Below, piece after piece: positions 8,690 to 19,100 of a DNA stretch of 64,000 nucleotides. The notes below the pieces were generated by a model. The model had not been told where the DNA came from and searched no databases. It saw nothing but the letters and a program-made list of their open reading frames with translations. Numbering within the stretch: position 1 is the first letter of the stretch; each line of letters starts with the position of its first letter. The DNA is from Marivirga tractuosa DSM 4126 (GTDB lineage Bacteria > Bacteroidota > Bacteroidia > Cytophagales > Cyclobacteriaceae): contig NC_014759.1 in the NCBI RefSeq assembly GCF_000183425.1, positions 310,001-374,000 of the forward strand. The letters are read 5' to 3'. The position numbers and the translations under genes are program-made.

Positions 8690-9208
8690 ATGAAATACCT
8701 TATTTACCTGATAATCTTAACTTTTTTAGGGTTAAACATTTATTTGTTTATTGATTCATTTTACACAAAAGAAATTGCTTTTGTAGATACTATACGAGTG
8801 GTAAAAGAATATGAAGGAACGCGCATTGTTCAAAAGGAATTGGATTCGAAATTTAGTGACGAGAAAGCAATATTGTCAGAATTAAACAAACGAATTCTTG
8901 ATTTACAAAATAAAGAATCTAGTTTAAACAATGAAGATACTGAATTATTGAAAAAGCTCAAAAAGGCATTTCAAGTACAAAGACAAGCCTACCAAGAAAA
9001 GATTGCCGAACGGCAGGATATATTAATGTCAGGTACAATTAACCAGATAAACTCCTATGTCAAAAAATACGCTATTCAAAACAATATCAAGCTTGTACTA
9101 GGTAGTAATTATACAGGCAATATAATTTATGGTAACGAATCCATTGAAATTACAGATGAAGTAATCAAATATTTAAATCATAATTATTCTAAGAGTAATG
9201 CAGAATAA
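8690..9208 (+). CDS. Membrane-anchored OmpH/Skp-like protein
   Basis: The protein looks like the periplasmic chaperone Skp/OmpH: a beta strand reading IAFVDTIRVVKEYEGTRIVQ, a long charged coiled-coil hairpin (about residues 45-125), then a return strand with IKLVLGSNYTGNIIYG. Instead of a cleavable signal it has an uncleaved-looking hydrophobic N-terminus (MKYLIYLIILTFLGLNIYLF), suggesting an inner-membrane anchor with the chaperone in the periplasm. I chose the ATG at 8690; a TTG nine codons upstream (8663) is possible but breaks the signal-anchor pattern. It is the first gene of the Rhs operon and overlaps the next by 11 bases. By analogy it may hold unfolded exported Rhs proteins. Confidence 0.7.
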   Translation: MKYLIYLIILTFLGLNIYLFIDSFYTKEIAFVDTIRVVKEYEGTRIVQKELDSKFSDEKAILSELNKRILDLQNKESSLNNEDTELLKKLKKAFQVQRQAYQEKIAERQDILMSGTINQINSYVKKYAIQNNIKLVLGSNYTGNIIYGNESIEITDEVIKYLNHNYSKSNAE

Positions 9209-9731
9209 AATAGGATTCTATTTAATTTCATTTTTTATTATTCTTTTTACTAATTGCAGTAGTGATGATTTAAAGAATCCAATACAATTTAAATCATTGA
9301 ATGGTTTAAATATTAAGCTGAATCTTTTGAATCCTGAATTTATAGCGAAAAGAGAACTGGGAAAAGATGCGTATAATGAGCCAACACTTCTCGATAGTTT
9401 AATTAATGTCTATAAAGAATCAATAAATTTACAAGTAGAATTATCTGCTAATGATAGTCAAGGAATTGAACTTAATAGGTTAACAGAAAACTATTGTTAT
9501 CAGAACTTTTATTTAAAAATAGATGGTCAATCTTTTAATCCAATATTAGTATTAATTGAAGATCAACAGATGATATCTGGTAAGTTAATAATTCACATGA
9601 TATTCAGTCAACCACCTGCACAGATTGTTGATAATTCCACAAATTTTAAAATTCAATTTGATGATTTGCTATTTGAAACTGGCATCAATCAATTTCAATA
9701 TTCAACTAAACTCATAAACTACAATAAATAA
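9198..9731 (+). CDS. Lipoprotein of unknown function (Rhs operon)
   Basis: The 177-aa protein begins with a lipoprotein signal, IGFYLISFFIILFTNC, with the lipobox Cys at about residue 20 followed by SSDD. The mature part is mostly beta, with no recognised domain. It overlaps the Skp-like gene by 11 bases and is followed after seven bases by the 1880-aa gene, so it belongs to the same transcript. A role in surface display or export of the large Rhs proteins is inferred from position only. Confidence 0.65.
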   Translation: MQNKIGFYLISFFIILFTNCSSDDLKNPIQFKSLNGLNIKLNLLNPEFIAKRELGKDAYNEPTLLDSLINVYKESINLQVELSANDSQGIELNRLTENYCYQNFYLKIDGQSFNPILVLIEDQQMISGKLIIHMIFSQPPAQIVDNSTNFKIQFDDLLFETGINQFQYSTKLINYNK

Positions 9732-9738
9732 TTGCTAA

Positions 9739-12700
9739 ATGAAGATATTTAGAACATCTTTCTCCAAAAAGTTAATGATGTGTTTTGTAATCAACTTTAT
9801 GTTTACAACATGTTTCCCTTTTGGGGTATTTGCATTAACCTCTGGTACAAATTCACCTGAATTTAGTTCTTTTACTCCCGTTTCAAGTAATAATATGGTT
9901 AATACTTTTACTGGTGACTTTAATTATAATATCCCTGTGATTGAGATACCAGGCCCGCATGGAGGTGGTTACGCTATGTCCTTAAGTTATAATGGATCAG
10001 TTATTTCTGGTGAAAAAGAATCTTCTTGGGTTGGTTTTGGTTGGACATTGAATCCTGGTGCAATTACTAGAAATACAAGAGGGTTTCCTGATGAGTATAA
10101 TGGAAATGAAATAAAATATTATAATAAAAATAGACCAAGCTGGACTGCAACTTCTTCCAATTTTGTTGGCCTAGAATTATTCTCTAATGATACACCTTTA
10201 GGAATAAGTGCAGGTAAAACTAATAGATTTAATAATTATACAGGTTATTATAAAATAACAAATATTGGGCTAAACTGGAAAGGAATAGGTTTAAATGTTA
10301 GTTTAAGTCCAAATGGCACTACATTTTCACCCACTTTATCTCCTTTACAATTAATTTCATCAAATAATTCTGAAAGAGAAGATGATAGGAAGACTTTAGA
10401 AAGTGCGGAAAAGGACGGGATTGATACTAAGTTTAATAAAGATTATTTTAAACCTGAAAATCTTGTTAAAAGTGCAGTTACCAATTATCAAATCAGTTTA
10501 TATAATGAGGCAGTAAAACCCACCTTCATTTCAGAATCAAAAGGTTTTGCAGCAAATTGGTCCTTTGGTTTGCAAGTAACTCCTGGTCCTGTTCCAATTG
10601 GCATTCAAACTGGAATATCAGGTAATTTTAATTTGAGATATAATAAGATACTTAATAATGCAAATGCATATGGTTATCTAAATACCCCTAATTCCTCTGA
10701 TGAAAATGTTATGATGGATTATTATGTTGAAAAAGGCTCAATGTTTAAAGAAAGAGATATTTTTATCGGAATGCCTTTTAATAACCATGATATATTTAGT
10801 GTTGCTGGAGAAGGGTTGCAAGGTGGATTTAGAGCATATTTGAATTCGACTGGTAGCTATGGCCCAAATCATATAACTAATTCATTTGGTGTAGGGCAAG
10901 CAGGTTTTGAAGTTGCGTTAGGAATGGAGATCGGAGCTGGGTTAAGAATTGGCTTAGGTTATCATCAAACAAAAATAGATTCATGGGAATATACCTCTGG
11001 ATCTAAAGGAAATTTTTCAAATGATGCTGTATTTAGATTTGAAGGAGATATGGCAGATGAAATGAATTTGAAGAGTCTTAAAAATGATGCAAAAGTTAGT
11101 AGTGATGCTGAATACACCCCTCTCGTTACACCTGTAAATATACCAATCTTCATGAAAAGGAATATAAATGGTAAAGGCGGGGTAGGATTAGAACCTATTT
11201 CAAGCTCATCTCATATTTCAGAGAAATACGGAAGTTCAGGACTGGATGGATTTGATATTTATAACAAATCAGGAGTTCGATATCAATACAATAAACCATT
11301 GAGAGTTCGAAATGAGTCATCTATTTCAATTGATGTAAATGAAGATGATTATATTCAAAATCGATATTTAGCCTTCAAAGAATTAAAGCTCAAGAACAGT
11401 GGAAATGGAGATTATACTGCTTCAGTTGAGGACCTTCAAACAAGTCATCACCGAATTTTTACTGGTCAAATAGACAACAATACATATTCCAAAAGTTATC
11501 TGTTAACAGAGATTCTATCTCCAAACTATGTTGATGTAACTAATAATGGGGTTTCACACGATGATTTTGGCGGTTGGACAAAATTTACATATAGAGACAT
11601 TTATGGTCCTTCAAATGATAGTTGGTATAGATACAGAGCTCCGTATAATGGATTGCTATATAATCAAAATTCAATTTCAGATACTAAAGATGATATAGGA
11701 AGTGTTACAACTGGTGAAAAAGAGGTTTCATATCTTGGAAGAGTTGAGACTAAAACACACGTAGCTTTTTTTGTAACCAACAAATCAGATTTTTCTGAAA
11801 ACACTTTAAATGAAAGGCAAAATGAATTCCTTACGGGGTCAAATATTGAAAGAAAGGATGGATTGAGTGCACCGAAACTATCAAGTACTGATGATCCTGC
11901 AGCAGCAAATGGAAATGTACATGGTGATGAAGATTTAGAATACCTGGAAAAAATTGTACTTTTTTCAAGAAATAACAATGGTGAACTTTCTTCTAATCCG
12001 ATTAAAGTTGTAAGATTTGAATATGATTATAGCTTAGTTCCAAATGTACCTAATAATTCTAGTAGTAATTTCGATTATATGAATTCAACTAATTCTGTAA
12101 ATAGCAATACGGGTAAATTAACTTTGAGAAAAATGTGGTTTGAACATGGGGGAGTTATTCCTGCCAAAATTAGTCCATATGAATTTGGATATAATTATCC
12201 AAAGTCAAGTGATTTAAAAAAAGGAGGAGAGTATTTTGAGGCGTATGATCACTTAACTGAGAATTACCAAAATCCTAAGTACCAGCCATATTCTTTGGAT
12301 TCATGGGGGAATACAATGATTAATGGAGAGAAAAGGAAAGAAAATCAAATTCCTTGGATAGATCAAGGTGCATACTATGAAGATGAGTTGATTGAGTTTG
12401 ATCCTGCAGCTTATCATTTAAAAACGATAAAATTGCCATCAGGAGCAACTTTCCATATACAATATGAACAAAAGGATTATAAGTTTGTCCAAGATGAGCA
12501 AGCAATGGTAATGGCAAATATTGAGGGATCAAAAAATACAGGTCTTGCTAATTTTAATTCCTATGAATCAAACCCTTCTTATATAATTGATGCTAAAGAT
12601 TTAGGCATAAATCCTGAAAATCTAGATGAATTGTATTATGCAAAAGATATGATAAATCAGCATTTTAATTCGACTTCAGGGGAAGAAGTAAAAAATAAAA

Positions 12701-15381
12701 TATATTTTAAATTTTTATATGCATTGGTGGGTAATAACCCCTCCTTGGATAATTGTAAATCTGACTACGTTACGGGCTATTCAAATTTTGATAATGCTGA
12801 AATTGTCGAAATTGATGGCGAAAATAAAATTCAAATAACCTTATCTGGTGAAGGTACAAATAATGGAGAAAGAGCATTGGTGCCAAGAGAGGCTGGTTAT
12901 GAATTTGCTGTAAATCAAAGACAAGGTAAGTTGAATTCTTCTGATTGTATTGATCCTTTTCTTGAAGCAAAATATGACGAAGTAATAACAGAATCAGTTT
13001 ATGATTATTCTGGTGATTTCACTCCTTTTTTGACATTTACTGTCGGAGTTTCCTTATTAAAGGATTTAGCTTTTTCCTCATTCTATAATCAAAATGGTTC
13101 TTATGGAAATATTGCGGGTAACCTTAAAAGAGCTGATGTCTGTGCTTCAATGAATAATGAACTTTCATTTCTTAAACTCCCTATGTTCAAAGCCAAAAAG
13201 GGAGGTGGAGTCCGTGTTAAAAGGTTGCTAATGTCAGGCTCGAGCCTTGAAGAGGGGGACGATTACATTTATGGAAAAGAATATTTTTATGAACTTGAGG
13301 ATGGTACATCTAGTGGTGTTGCTACTAACGAACCTCCTGGCAATAGAGAAGAAAATCCATTGGTTAATTTTATGCCCAGAGAAAATCAAAAATGGTTGAA
13401 TAGATTAATTTCAGGTGAAGACCGAGAGCAATCAGAAGGACCATTAGGTGAAAGTATCTTGCCAGCTGCTACTGTAGGTCATAGTAGAGTTATTGAACAA
13501 AATATTCATACTGGAAAAACAGGTACTGGTCATACTATTCATGAGTTTTTTACTGCAAAAGACGCTCCAGTAACTAAGACTTATAGCCGAAGGGATTTGT
13601 CTAAATATGATTTTAGTGGAAAGGCAACTGAAAGAACAAATCTAAATAAACCGGAAGAGGATAGATTTAATATTAACATGGGAGTTGTAAATTTTGGAAT
13701 AGATAAAATTTGGGCAACTCAAGGTTTTAGGTTTATCCAAAATTCAATACATGGGACTACTAAAAAAATTAGTCAATATGCTTCAAAATATATATCAGGG
13801 ATTCCAAGTGAGGTTATTGTAAGCTACAAAGAGTATGATTATTATGAGGTAGGAGAAAAAGTAGAAATGTGGGGTTTTGATAATACAGGTAAGTTAAAAG
13901 TTGAAAGGAAAAGTCCGGGAAAGACAATTGATTTTACTCAGGAGTCAAGGAGAGTGAAAGATTTTAGTCTTGATTTATCTATTGAATTAGATATTGGTGT
14001 GGGAGCTGTACCAGTACCTACAATCTTTGTAAGTTTATTCCCTTCTTTAACTCAATTAAATAGTATGGTTGCTAATCATTCTAATACTAAAGTTATTAGT
14101 TATCCAACCGTATTAAAAAAAGTATCTTCTTTCTCTGAGGGGGTATATGCTGAACAAGAATTTCTTGCATTTAATAAACAAACGGGTAGTCCTGTTTTAA
14201 CTAAGTTTAATGACAGTTACACAAAAGGGGATATTATAAAAGATAATATATTTGAGCTAAATATTCCAGCTTCATGGGTATATGAGGGAATGGGGGCCAA
14301 AAGTGAGAATGAATCCTCTTCTAATCAGTTAAATGCAACAACAGCTAAATATTTAGTATACAATACTAAACCTGATGCTGAATGGTTTAATAATCCGGTT
14401 AATTTAATTGAAACTAGTATAAATACTTTTTCAAATGACTGGACAAGTTCTTGGGATGATCAAAAAGTAAAAGAGCGATATAATTTGTCAGACAATTCAG
14501 ACTTGATTTCTAAATTAAACGGTATTTGGCGAAATGAATCAAGTTATATATATAAATCAGAGAGCGTTAATGGTACAGAAGATACTAATCAACAAGGGAT
14601 GTTTGATATTTCCCAACCCTTTTCATGGGATAACCTTGATGAGCTAGGGGCTAGTTGGATAAAAACAAATGAAATTCAATTATATTCTCCTCATGGTGAT
14701 GTTCTTGAAGATAAAAATGTTCTGGATATTTCAAGTGCTGCTTTTTATTCTGCAGAATTGACTGTAAATGCCCCTGTGATGGTTACACAAAATGCAACTT
14801 ACGATAATATTTACTTTAATAGTTATGAATCATCAGGAAATGATAGAGCAAATAAATCCCACAGTGGTTATCAGTCTAAAGTATTAAGTTCAGCGGATGA
14901 TTTATCTGATGGTCAGATTATAATTGATAATCAAATAATGCAGGAAGGAGCATTAGCATTTTTCTGGTTAAATAAAAAGGATAATAATTTATTGATGGAA
15001 ATTGAAGGCACTAGCATTGCACCAACATTGAAGACTCAAGTAGGTAATTGGTACCTTTATAAGACTTCTATTGATAAAAATGTCTTTACCAATTCAACAA
15101 TAGGCAATCCAATTACTATCAATGTAAATAGTTCAGAAAGCGGAGAGATATTAGTTGATGATTTTAAATTCCAACCGATGGAATCGTCATCGACTTGTTT
15201 TGTTTTTGATCTTGATAATTTCAGATTGTTAACCAAGTTTGATAATCAGCATTTTGGAATGTATTATCAATATGATCAGAAAGGAAAGCTTATTCGAAAA
15301 ATTATTGAAACGGAAAGAGGAAAAAAATCATTACAAGAAACTTTTTATAATACCCCAAGAACTGAAAGAGCTGGTGAATAG
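9739..15381 (+). CDS. Large secreted SpvB/Rhs-like protein
   Basis: The 1880-aa protein has a signal peptide ending near residue 32. The N-terminal block contains NTFTGDFNYNIPVIEIPGP, ESSWVGFGWTLNPGAITRN and RGFPDEYNGN, the hallmark of the Bacteroidota Rhs-associated family whose start resembles SpvB and toxin-complex B proteins. The middle is a long Asn/Ser/Gly-rich beta region. The C-terminus has a Rhs-like strand pair, MYYQYDQKGKLIRK, followed by TERGKKSLQE. No toxin domain is evident, so it may be a shell or scaffold partner rather than the effector. Base composition is very AT-rich. The next gene starts eight bases before its stop. Confidence 0.7.
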   Translation: MKIFRTSFSKKLMMCFVINFMFTTCFPFGVFALTSGTNSPEFSSFTPVSSNNMVNTFTGDFNYNIPVIEIPGPHGGGYAMSLSYNGSVISGEKESSWVGFGWTLNPGAITRNTRGFPDEYNGNEIKYYNKNRPSWTATSSNFVGLELFSNDTPLGISAGKTNRFNNYTGYYKITNIGLNWKGIGLNVSLSPNGTTFSPTLSPLQLISSNNSEREDDRKTLESAEKDGIDTKFNKDYFKPENLVKSAVTNYQISLYNEAVKPTFISESKGFAANWSFGLQVTPGPVPIGIQTGISGNFNLRYNKILNNANAYGYLNTPNSSDENVMMDYYVEKGSMFKERDIFIGMPFNNHDIFSVAGEGLQGGFRAYLNSTGSYGPNHITNSFGVGQAGFEVALGMEIGAGLRIGLGYHQTKIDSWEYTSGSKGNFSNDAVFRFEGDMADEMNLKSLKNDAKVSSDAEYTPLVTPVNIPIFMKRNINGKGGVGLEPISSSSHISEKYGSSGLDGFDIYNKSGVRYQYNKPLRVRNESSISIDVNEDDYIQNRYLAFKELKLKNSGNGDYTASVEDLQTSHHRIFTGQIDNNTYSKSYLLTEILSPNYVDVTNNGVSHDDFGGWTKFTYRDIYGPSNDSWYRYRAPYNGLLYNQNSISDTKDDIGSVTTGEKEVSYLGRVETKTHVAFFVTNKSDFSENTLNERQNEFLTGSNIERKDGLSAPKLSSTDDPAAANGNVHGDEDLEYLEKIVLFSRNNNGELSSNPIKVVRFEYDYSLVPNVPNNSSSNFDYMNSTNSVNSNTGKLTLRKMWFEHGGVIPAKISPYEFGYNYPKSSDLKKGGEYFEAYDHLTENYQNPKYQPYSLDSWGNTMINGEKRKENQIPWIDQGAYYEDELIEFDPAAYHLKTIKLPSGATFHIQYEQKDYKFVQDEQAMVMANIEGSKNTGLANFNSYESNPSYIIDAKDLGINPENLDELYYAKDMINQHFNSTSGEEVKNKIYFKFLYALVGNNPSLDNCKSDYVTGYSNFDNAEIVEIDGENKIQITLSGEGTNNGERALVPREAGYEFAVNQRQGKLNSSDCIDPFLEAKYDEVITESVYDYSGDFTPFLTFTVGVSLLKDLAFSSFYNQNGSYGNIAGNLKRADVCASMNNELSFLKLPMFKAKKGGGVRVKRLLMSGSSLEEGDDYIYGKEYFYELEDGTSSGVATNEPPGNREENPLVNFMPRENQKWLNRLISGEDREQSEGPLGESILPAATVGHSRVIEQNIHTGKTGTGHTIHEFFTAKDAPVTKTYSRRDLSKYDFSGKATERTNLNKPEEDRFNINMGVVNFGIDKIWATQGFRFIQNSIHGTTKKISQYASKYISGIPSEVIVSYKEYDYYEVGEKVEMWGFDNTGKLKVERKSPGKTIDFTQESRRVKDFSLDLSIELDIGVGAVPVPTIFVSLFPSLTQLNSMVANHSNTKVISYPTVLKKVSSFSEGVYAEQEFLAFNKQTGSPVLTKFNDSYTKGDIIKDNIFELNIPASWVYEGMGAKSENESSSNQLNATTAKYLVYNTKPDAEWFNNPVNLIETSINTFSNDWTSSWDDQKVKERYNLSDNSDLISKLNGIWRNESSYIYKSESVNGTEDTNQQGMFDISQPFSWDNLDELGASWIKTNEIQLYSPHGDVLEDKNVLDISSAAFYSAELTVNAPVMVTQNATYDNIYFNSYESSGNDRANKSHSGYQSKVLSSADDLSDGQIIIDNQIMQEGALAFFWLNKKDNNLLMEIEGTSIAPTLKTQVGNWYLYKTSIDKNVFTNSTIGNPITINVNSSESGEILVDDFKFQPMESSSTCFVFDLDNFRLLTKFDNQHFGMYYQYDQKGKLIRKIIETERGKKSLQETFYNTPRTERAGE

Positions 15382-16108
15382 AATTCTAAAAAATATATTT
15401 TTTATACTTATTCTAAGTTTAGTTTCTAGTCAAACTATTGCTCAGAATTATGAAGCTTGCAAAAATACTCTAATTGATGCTATAAGTAATCTCAATTTAA
15501 TAGAGAAGCCTTCAGGAAATCGAGTTTACGAATTATCAATGACTGTTATAAATATAAGTAAGAATAATCAATATGATATTCCTCAGGAATTAGCTTCGAC
15601 AACTTATATAAATAGAGATTCTAGAGTTTTTAAATCTGAAAAGATTTCTTTATTTCAAAATGAAAAAGAATCATTTGCTGTGGTACATCCATCAGAAGCA
15701 ATTTTTTGGACTGATATGGTAGAGGATACAAATCGATATGAAAGAATTGACGAATTGTCAAATTTAAAAATCGAATATTTTAAAAAAACTGAGGTCATTG
15801 GTTGTGTTGAATTCAATAAAGATAACATTAATTTCAAGTCAATTACTGTAATACCTGTAAAAGATTCTGCTAATGTTATTTCAACTTACACTTTCTTAAT
15901 TAGCTCTGATAAAAAAAGCTTGAAAAAATTAACAGTCAAATTTAAGGATGAACATATTCTTGACCAGCAGGAATTTATAATTAACAATCTTGATTTTAAT
16001 TCAGATTTCAGAATGCCTGAAATACGTGATTTAATATTTGATCGCAATACAAATAATTTATTAAATAAGTACAATAGCTATAAGCTTATAGACAATAGAG
16101 AAAAATGA
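15374..16108 (+). CDS. Small secreted protein of the Rhs operon
   Basis: No domain was recognised. I place the start at the GTG at 15374, inside the end of the previous gene, because it gives a clean signal peptide (NRILKNIFFILILSLVSSQ, then TIAQ) and a mature protein starting NYEACKNT. An ATG at 15239 in the same frame would put 45 charged residues before the signal and lies entirely within the upstream gene, so it is unlikely. The mature ~225 residues are alternating beta strands and resemble lipoprotein-carrier-like or other periplasmic folds only loosely. The stop overlaps the next start (ATGA). Confidence 0.65.
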   Translation: MNRILKNIFFILILSLVSSQTIAQNYEACKNTLIDAISNLNLIEKPSGNRVYELSMTVINISKNNQYDIPQELASTTYINRDSRVFKSEKISLFQNEKESFAVVHPSEAIFWTDMVEDTNRYERIDELSNLKIEYFKKTEVIGCVEFNKDNINFKSITVIPVKDSANVISTYTFLISSDKKSLKKLTVKFKDEHILDQQEFIINNLDFNSDFRMPEIRDLIFDRNTNNLLNKYNSYKLIDNREK

Positions 16109-19100
16109 ATTTGAACAAATTAAAATTTGGTGTAATTACAAGTTTTTTGATTATTGTATTAAGCAATTCAATTGCTTTTTCTCAAGATACCTGTGATGTC
16201 TTTAAACTTGATAATCCTCAAAACCTTAGTACAAATGAAGGTACTCAGTGGCTGGAATTACCATCTAATTTTAGCTTAGATGTGCGTTATCAAAAAGCTG
16301 AAGTATATTTTGACATGAAGGTTGAAGATTTAGAAGATATAGCTGAAAGTGTGGTTGAATTTCGTTTAACAGCTTTCAATGAGTCTCAAGAGGTTCCAAA
16401 TATTTTTCAAAACTCTTCATATAAACTTACTATTGATAATGATAAAAGAGAAAATAGACTCAGATTAGATATAATTGATTTTGTTATTGATAACAGTTTG
16501 CCTTTTAACAGAATTTCTGTAGAAGTAATTAATTTCTCAGGTCAAAATGTACAATTTCTGACCAATTATAATTTTAAATTAGGCTTTGACGTAACCGATG
16601 CAAAAACTCAAATTAAGAATCTGAAAATTAAGCAAGAAACACAAGAAGTTGAATTTTCATGGGAGGATACATTTCCCGTAAATAACTATCAAATAGAAGT
16701 TGTAAAACTTGAAAACAAATTTCAAAATTTTGCTGTAAAGGAAACTTCAGTAAAAACTATTGTTGAATGGAAAAATGCATTGATTTTCAACATATCTGCG
16801 GATGTTCAGGATGATAATGGATCCATTACTAAGACGACTTCTTTTTCTCTCGGACAAGGTACAGGTTTTTATGTTTTTAGAGTTAGACCTATTGGTAATT
16901 TTCATGGAGGCGGAGTTGTAAATGAAAATAATTTTGGTTTATGGACGGAAGGACCTGAAAATGAGACTATTGTTGAGCTTGATCTTGAAAGTGATGAATA
17001 TCCATCCTTACCATATTTTTATTTTCAGGATGTTGATGAAAATAAAAATTGGATTTACTCCAGAACATTTACTGAAGGAGGAAAAATACGAGAAAATATT
17101 GTATATGCTAATTCTTTGCTACAACCAAGACAGCAAACTACCTATATTCCATCACAGAACATTAGTATCATTACTCATACCATTTTAGATAATACAGGTA
17201 GGCCTACCTTAGTTACATTGCCTACACCTGTTGAAGGCAAAAGATTATCTTATGCAGAGAATTTTGCTTTGTCTAATGAAACTAATGATTTATATAGTGC
17301 AATAGATTTTGATGAAGATGGGAATTTTGAAGACCCTGCTAAAATGAAGGGAATTAGCTATTATGATGGAAGTAATTCATTAATTCCTGATGCAGAAGGA
17401 TTCCCTTATACTAGAACTTTGTATTATAATGACGGAACAGGAAGAGTAAAAGAACAATCAGGAGTAGGAGAAACTTTTAAAGCTGGGAGTGGGAAAACAA
17501 CCAGGTATTATTATTCAACTGCTTCAGAGTCCGAATTGATAGCAATGTTTGGTAAAGAAGCTCCTAATAATGAATCTGTATCTAAGATAATTACTGTTGA
17601 TCCAAATAATGTAGTTTCAATAAGTTATAAAAACATGGAAGGTAATGTAATTGCAACTGCAATGACTTTTCTAGAAAATCAAAATGATTCAGATAATATG
17701 TCAATTCCAGATAGTGAGTCAATAAATACTATGCAGGTAGTTGATAAAATTACTTCTAATTCAAGAATTGAAAATGGCTTTACCAGTAGTAAGAAAGTAA
17801 CTATTTCAAACGATGGTACTAGTTTTAATTTGTCTTATAAAATCAGATGTGAGCAGTTAGAATCACTATGTTATTCAAATAATATTGATTGTAATTATGT
17901 AGTAGATTTTAAAATCTATAAAGTTGATGATTTTACAAATGAGTTAATAAATGAATATACAAATGTTGAGTTAAGTAATTGTCAAGTAATTGAAGGTGAA
18001 GACGAACAGTTTAAAATCACCGAAAATCCAATTGATATGGTGTTAAATTCTGGAACCTATGTTATTCAAAAAGTACTTAAGCCTACCAATATTGAAAGTA
18101 GTGTTAGTTCTAATGGGGAACAAATTAATAATCAAATAGCCCCGATTACTGAAATGATTTCGGGATGGCTTGAAGGAGTTGAAACACCAAATATGTTACA
18201 AAATTATTTTAACAGTTTAGAGAATCTTAAAAATGCTATAAATAATCAAGATTTGGAAAATTTTACAAATCAAAATAGTGTAGATTTTCCAGTAGATATT
18301 CCATCTGAATTCTTTAGTTCAATTTATAATACATATTACAATGAAGAACAAGAAGTATATTTCAGAGACCTATATTATATGGAATTGGTTAGGGCTAACA
18401 ATGGAAACGTTGTGGGAATAAATTTTGTAACACCGTGTTGTTCTGAAATGTCTATACCTGTGAATTGGACTCCTCCTTTTGATTGTAATATTGATGATAA
18501 GGATAATAATGGAGTAGTTGATTATGATGAAACTCCTGATTTTGAACAATATGCTTTTGACCTTTTAAGTGATGTGATTGATGAAGAAACTATGTATAGT
18601 GATTATATGACTGGTTGGGAAAGAGGAGTTTTAAACAAGATGATTCATCATATGTTGATTGATGAGTATGAAGGTACAAATACAACTGCTAGTGATATTG
18701 AAAATGGATTATTACCAAATAGAGTACAATATACTTGTGAAGAGCTATTTGACTGTTGGGAAGGGGCTATTTTAAATTTGAAGAATCAATTTGTAAATGA
18801 TATAAATAATGGAGGTGAAGGAGGGGTAAATATATCAGAAGAATTTGATGACCAATATGAAAATGATGAATCTGATGATAAGTATGGTAAAGATCACGAT
18901 TCCCATTTTGACGATAATTATAAACCTACAGGAATTCTAAAAGGCTTAAAAAAATGGGTTGTAAAAAGAAAAATATCAAAAGTGTTAAGAGAAGAACAAT
19001 CTGGAACAGATGGTAATGTAACACCAGAACCACCTTCAATGCATTTGATAAAAACCTTTCTTGATTGTACTGGATTAAAATTTGCAAAAGTTAATACAGT

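Noticed and set aside
15239..15373. ATG start at 15239 for the small secreted protein
   Set aside because: It lies wholly inside the upstream gene and places about 45 charged residues ahead of the signal peptide; the GTG at 15374 gives a normal signal sequence.
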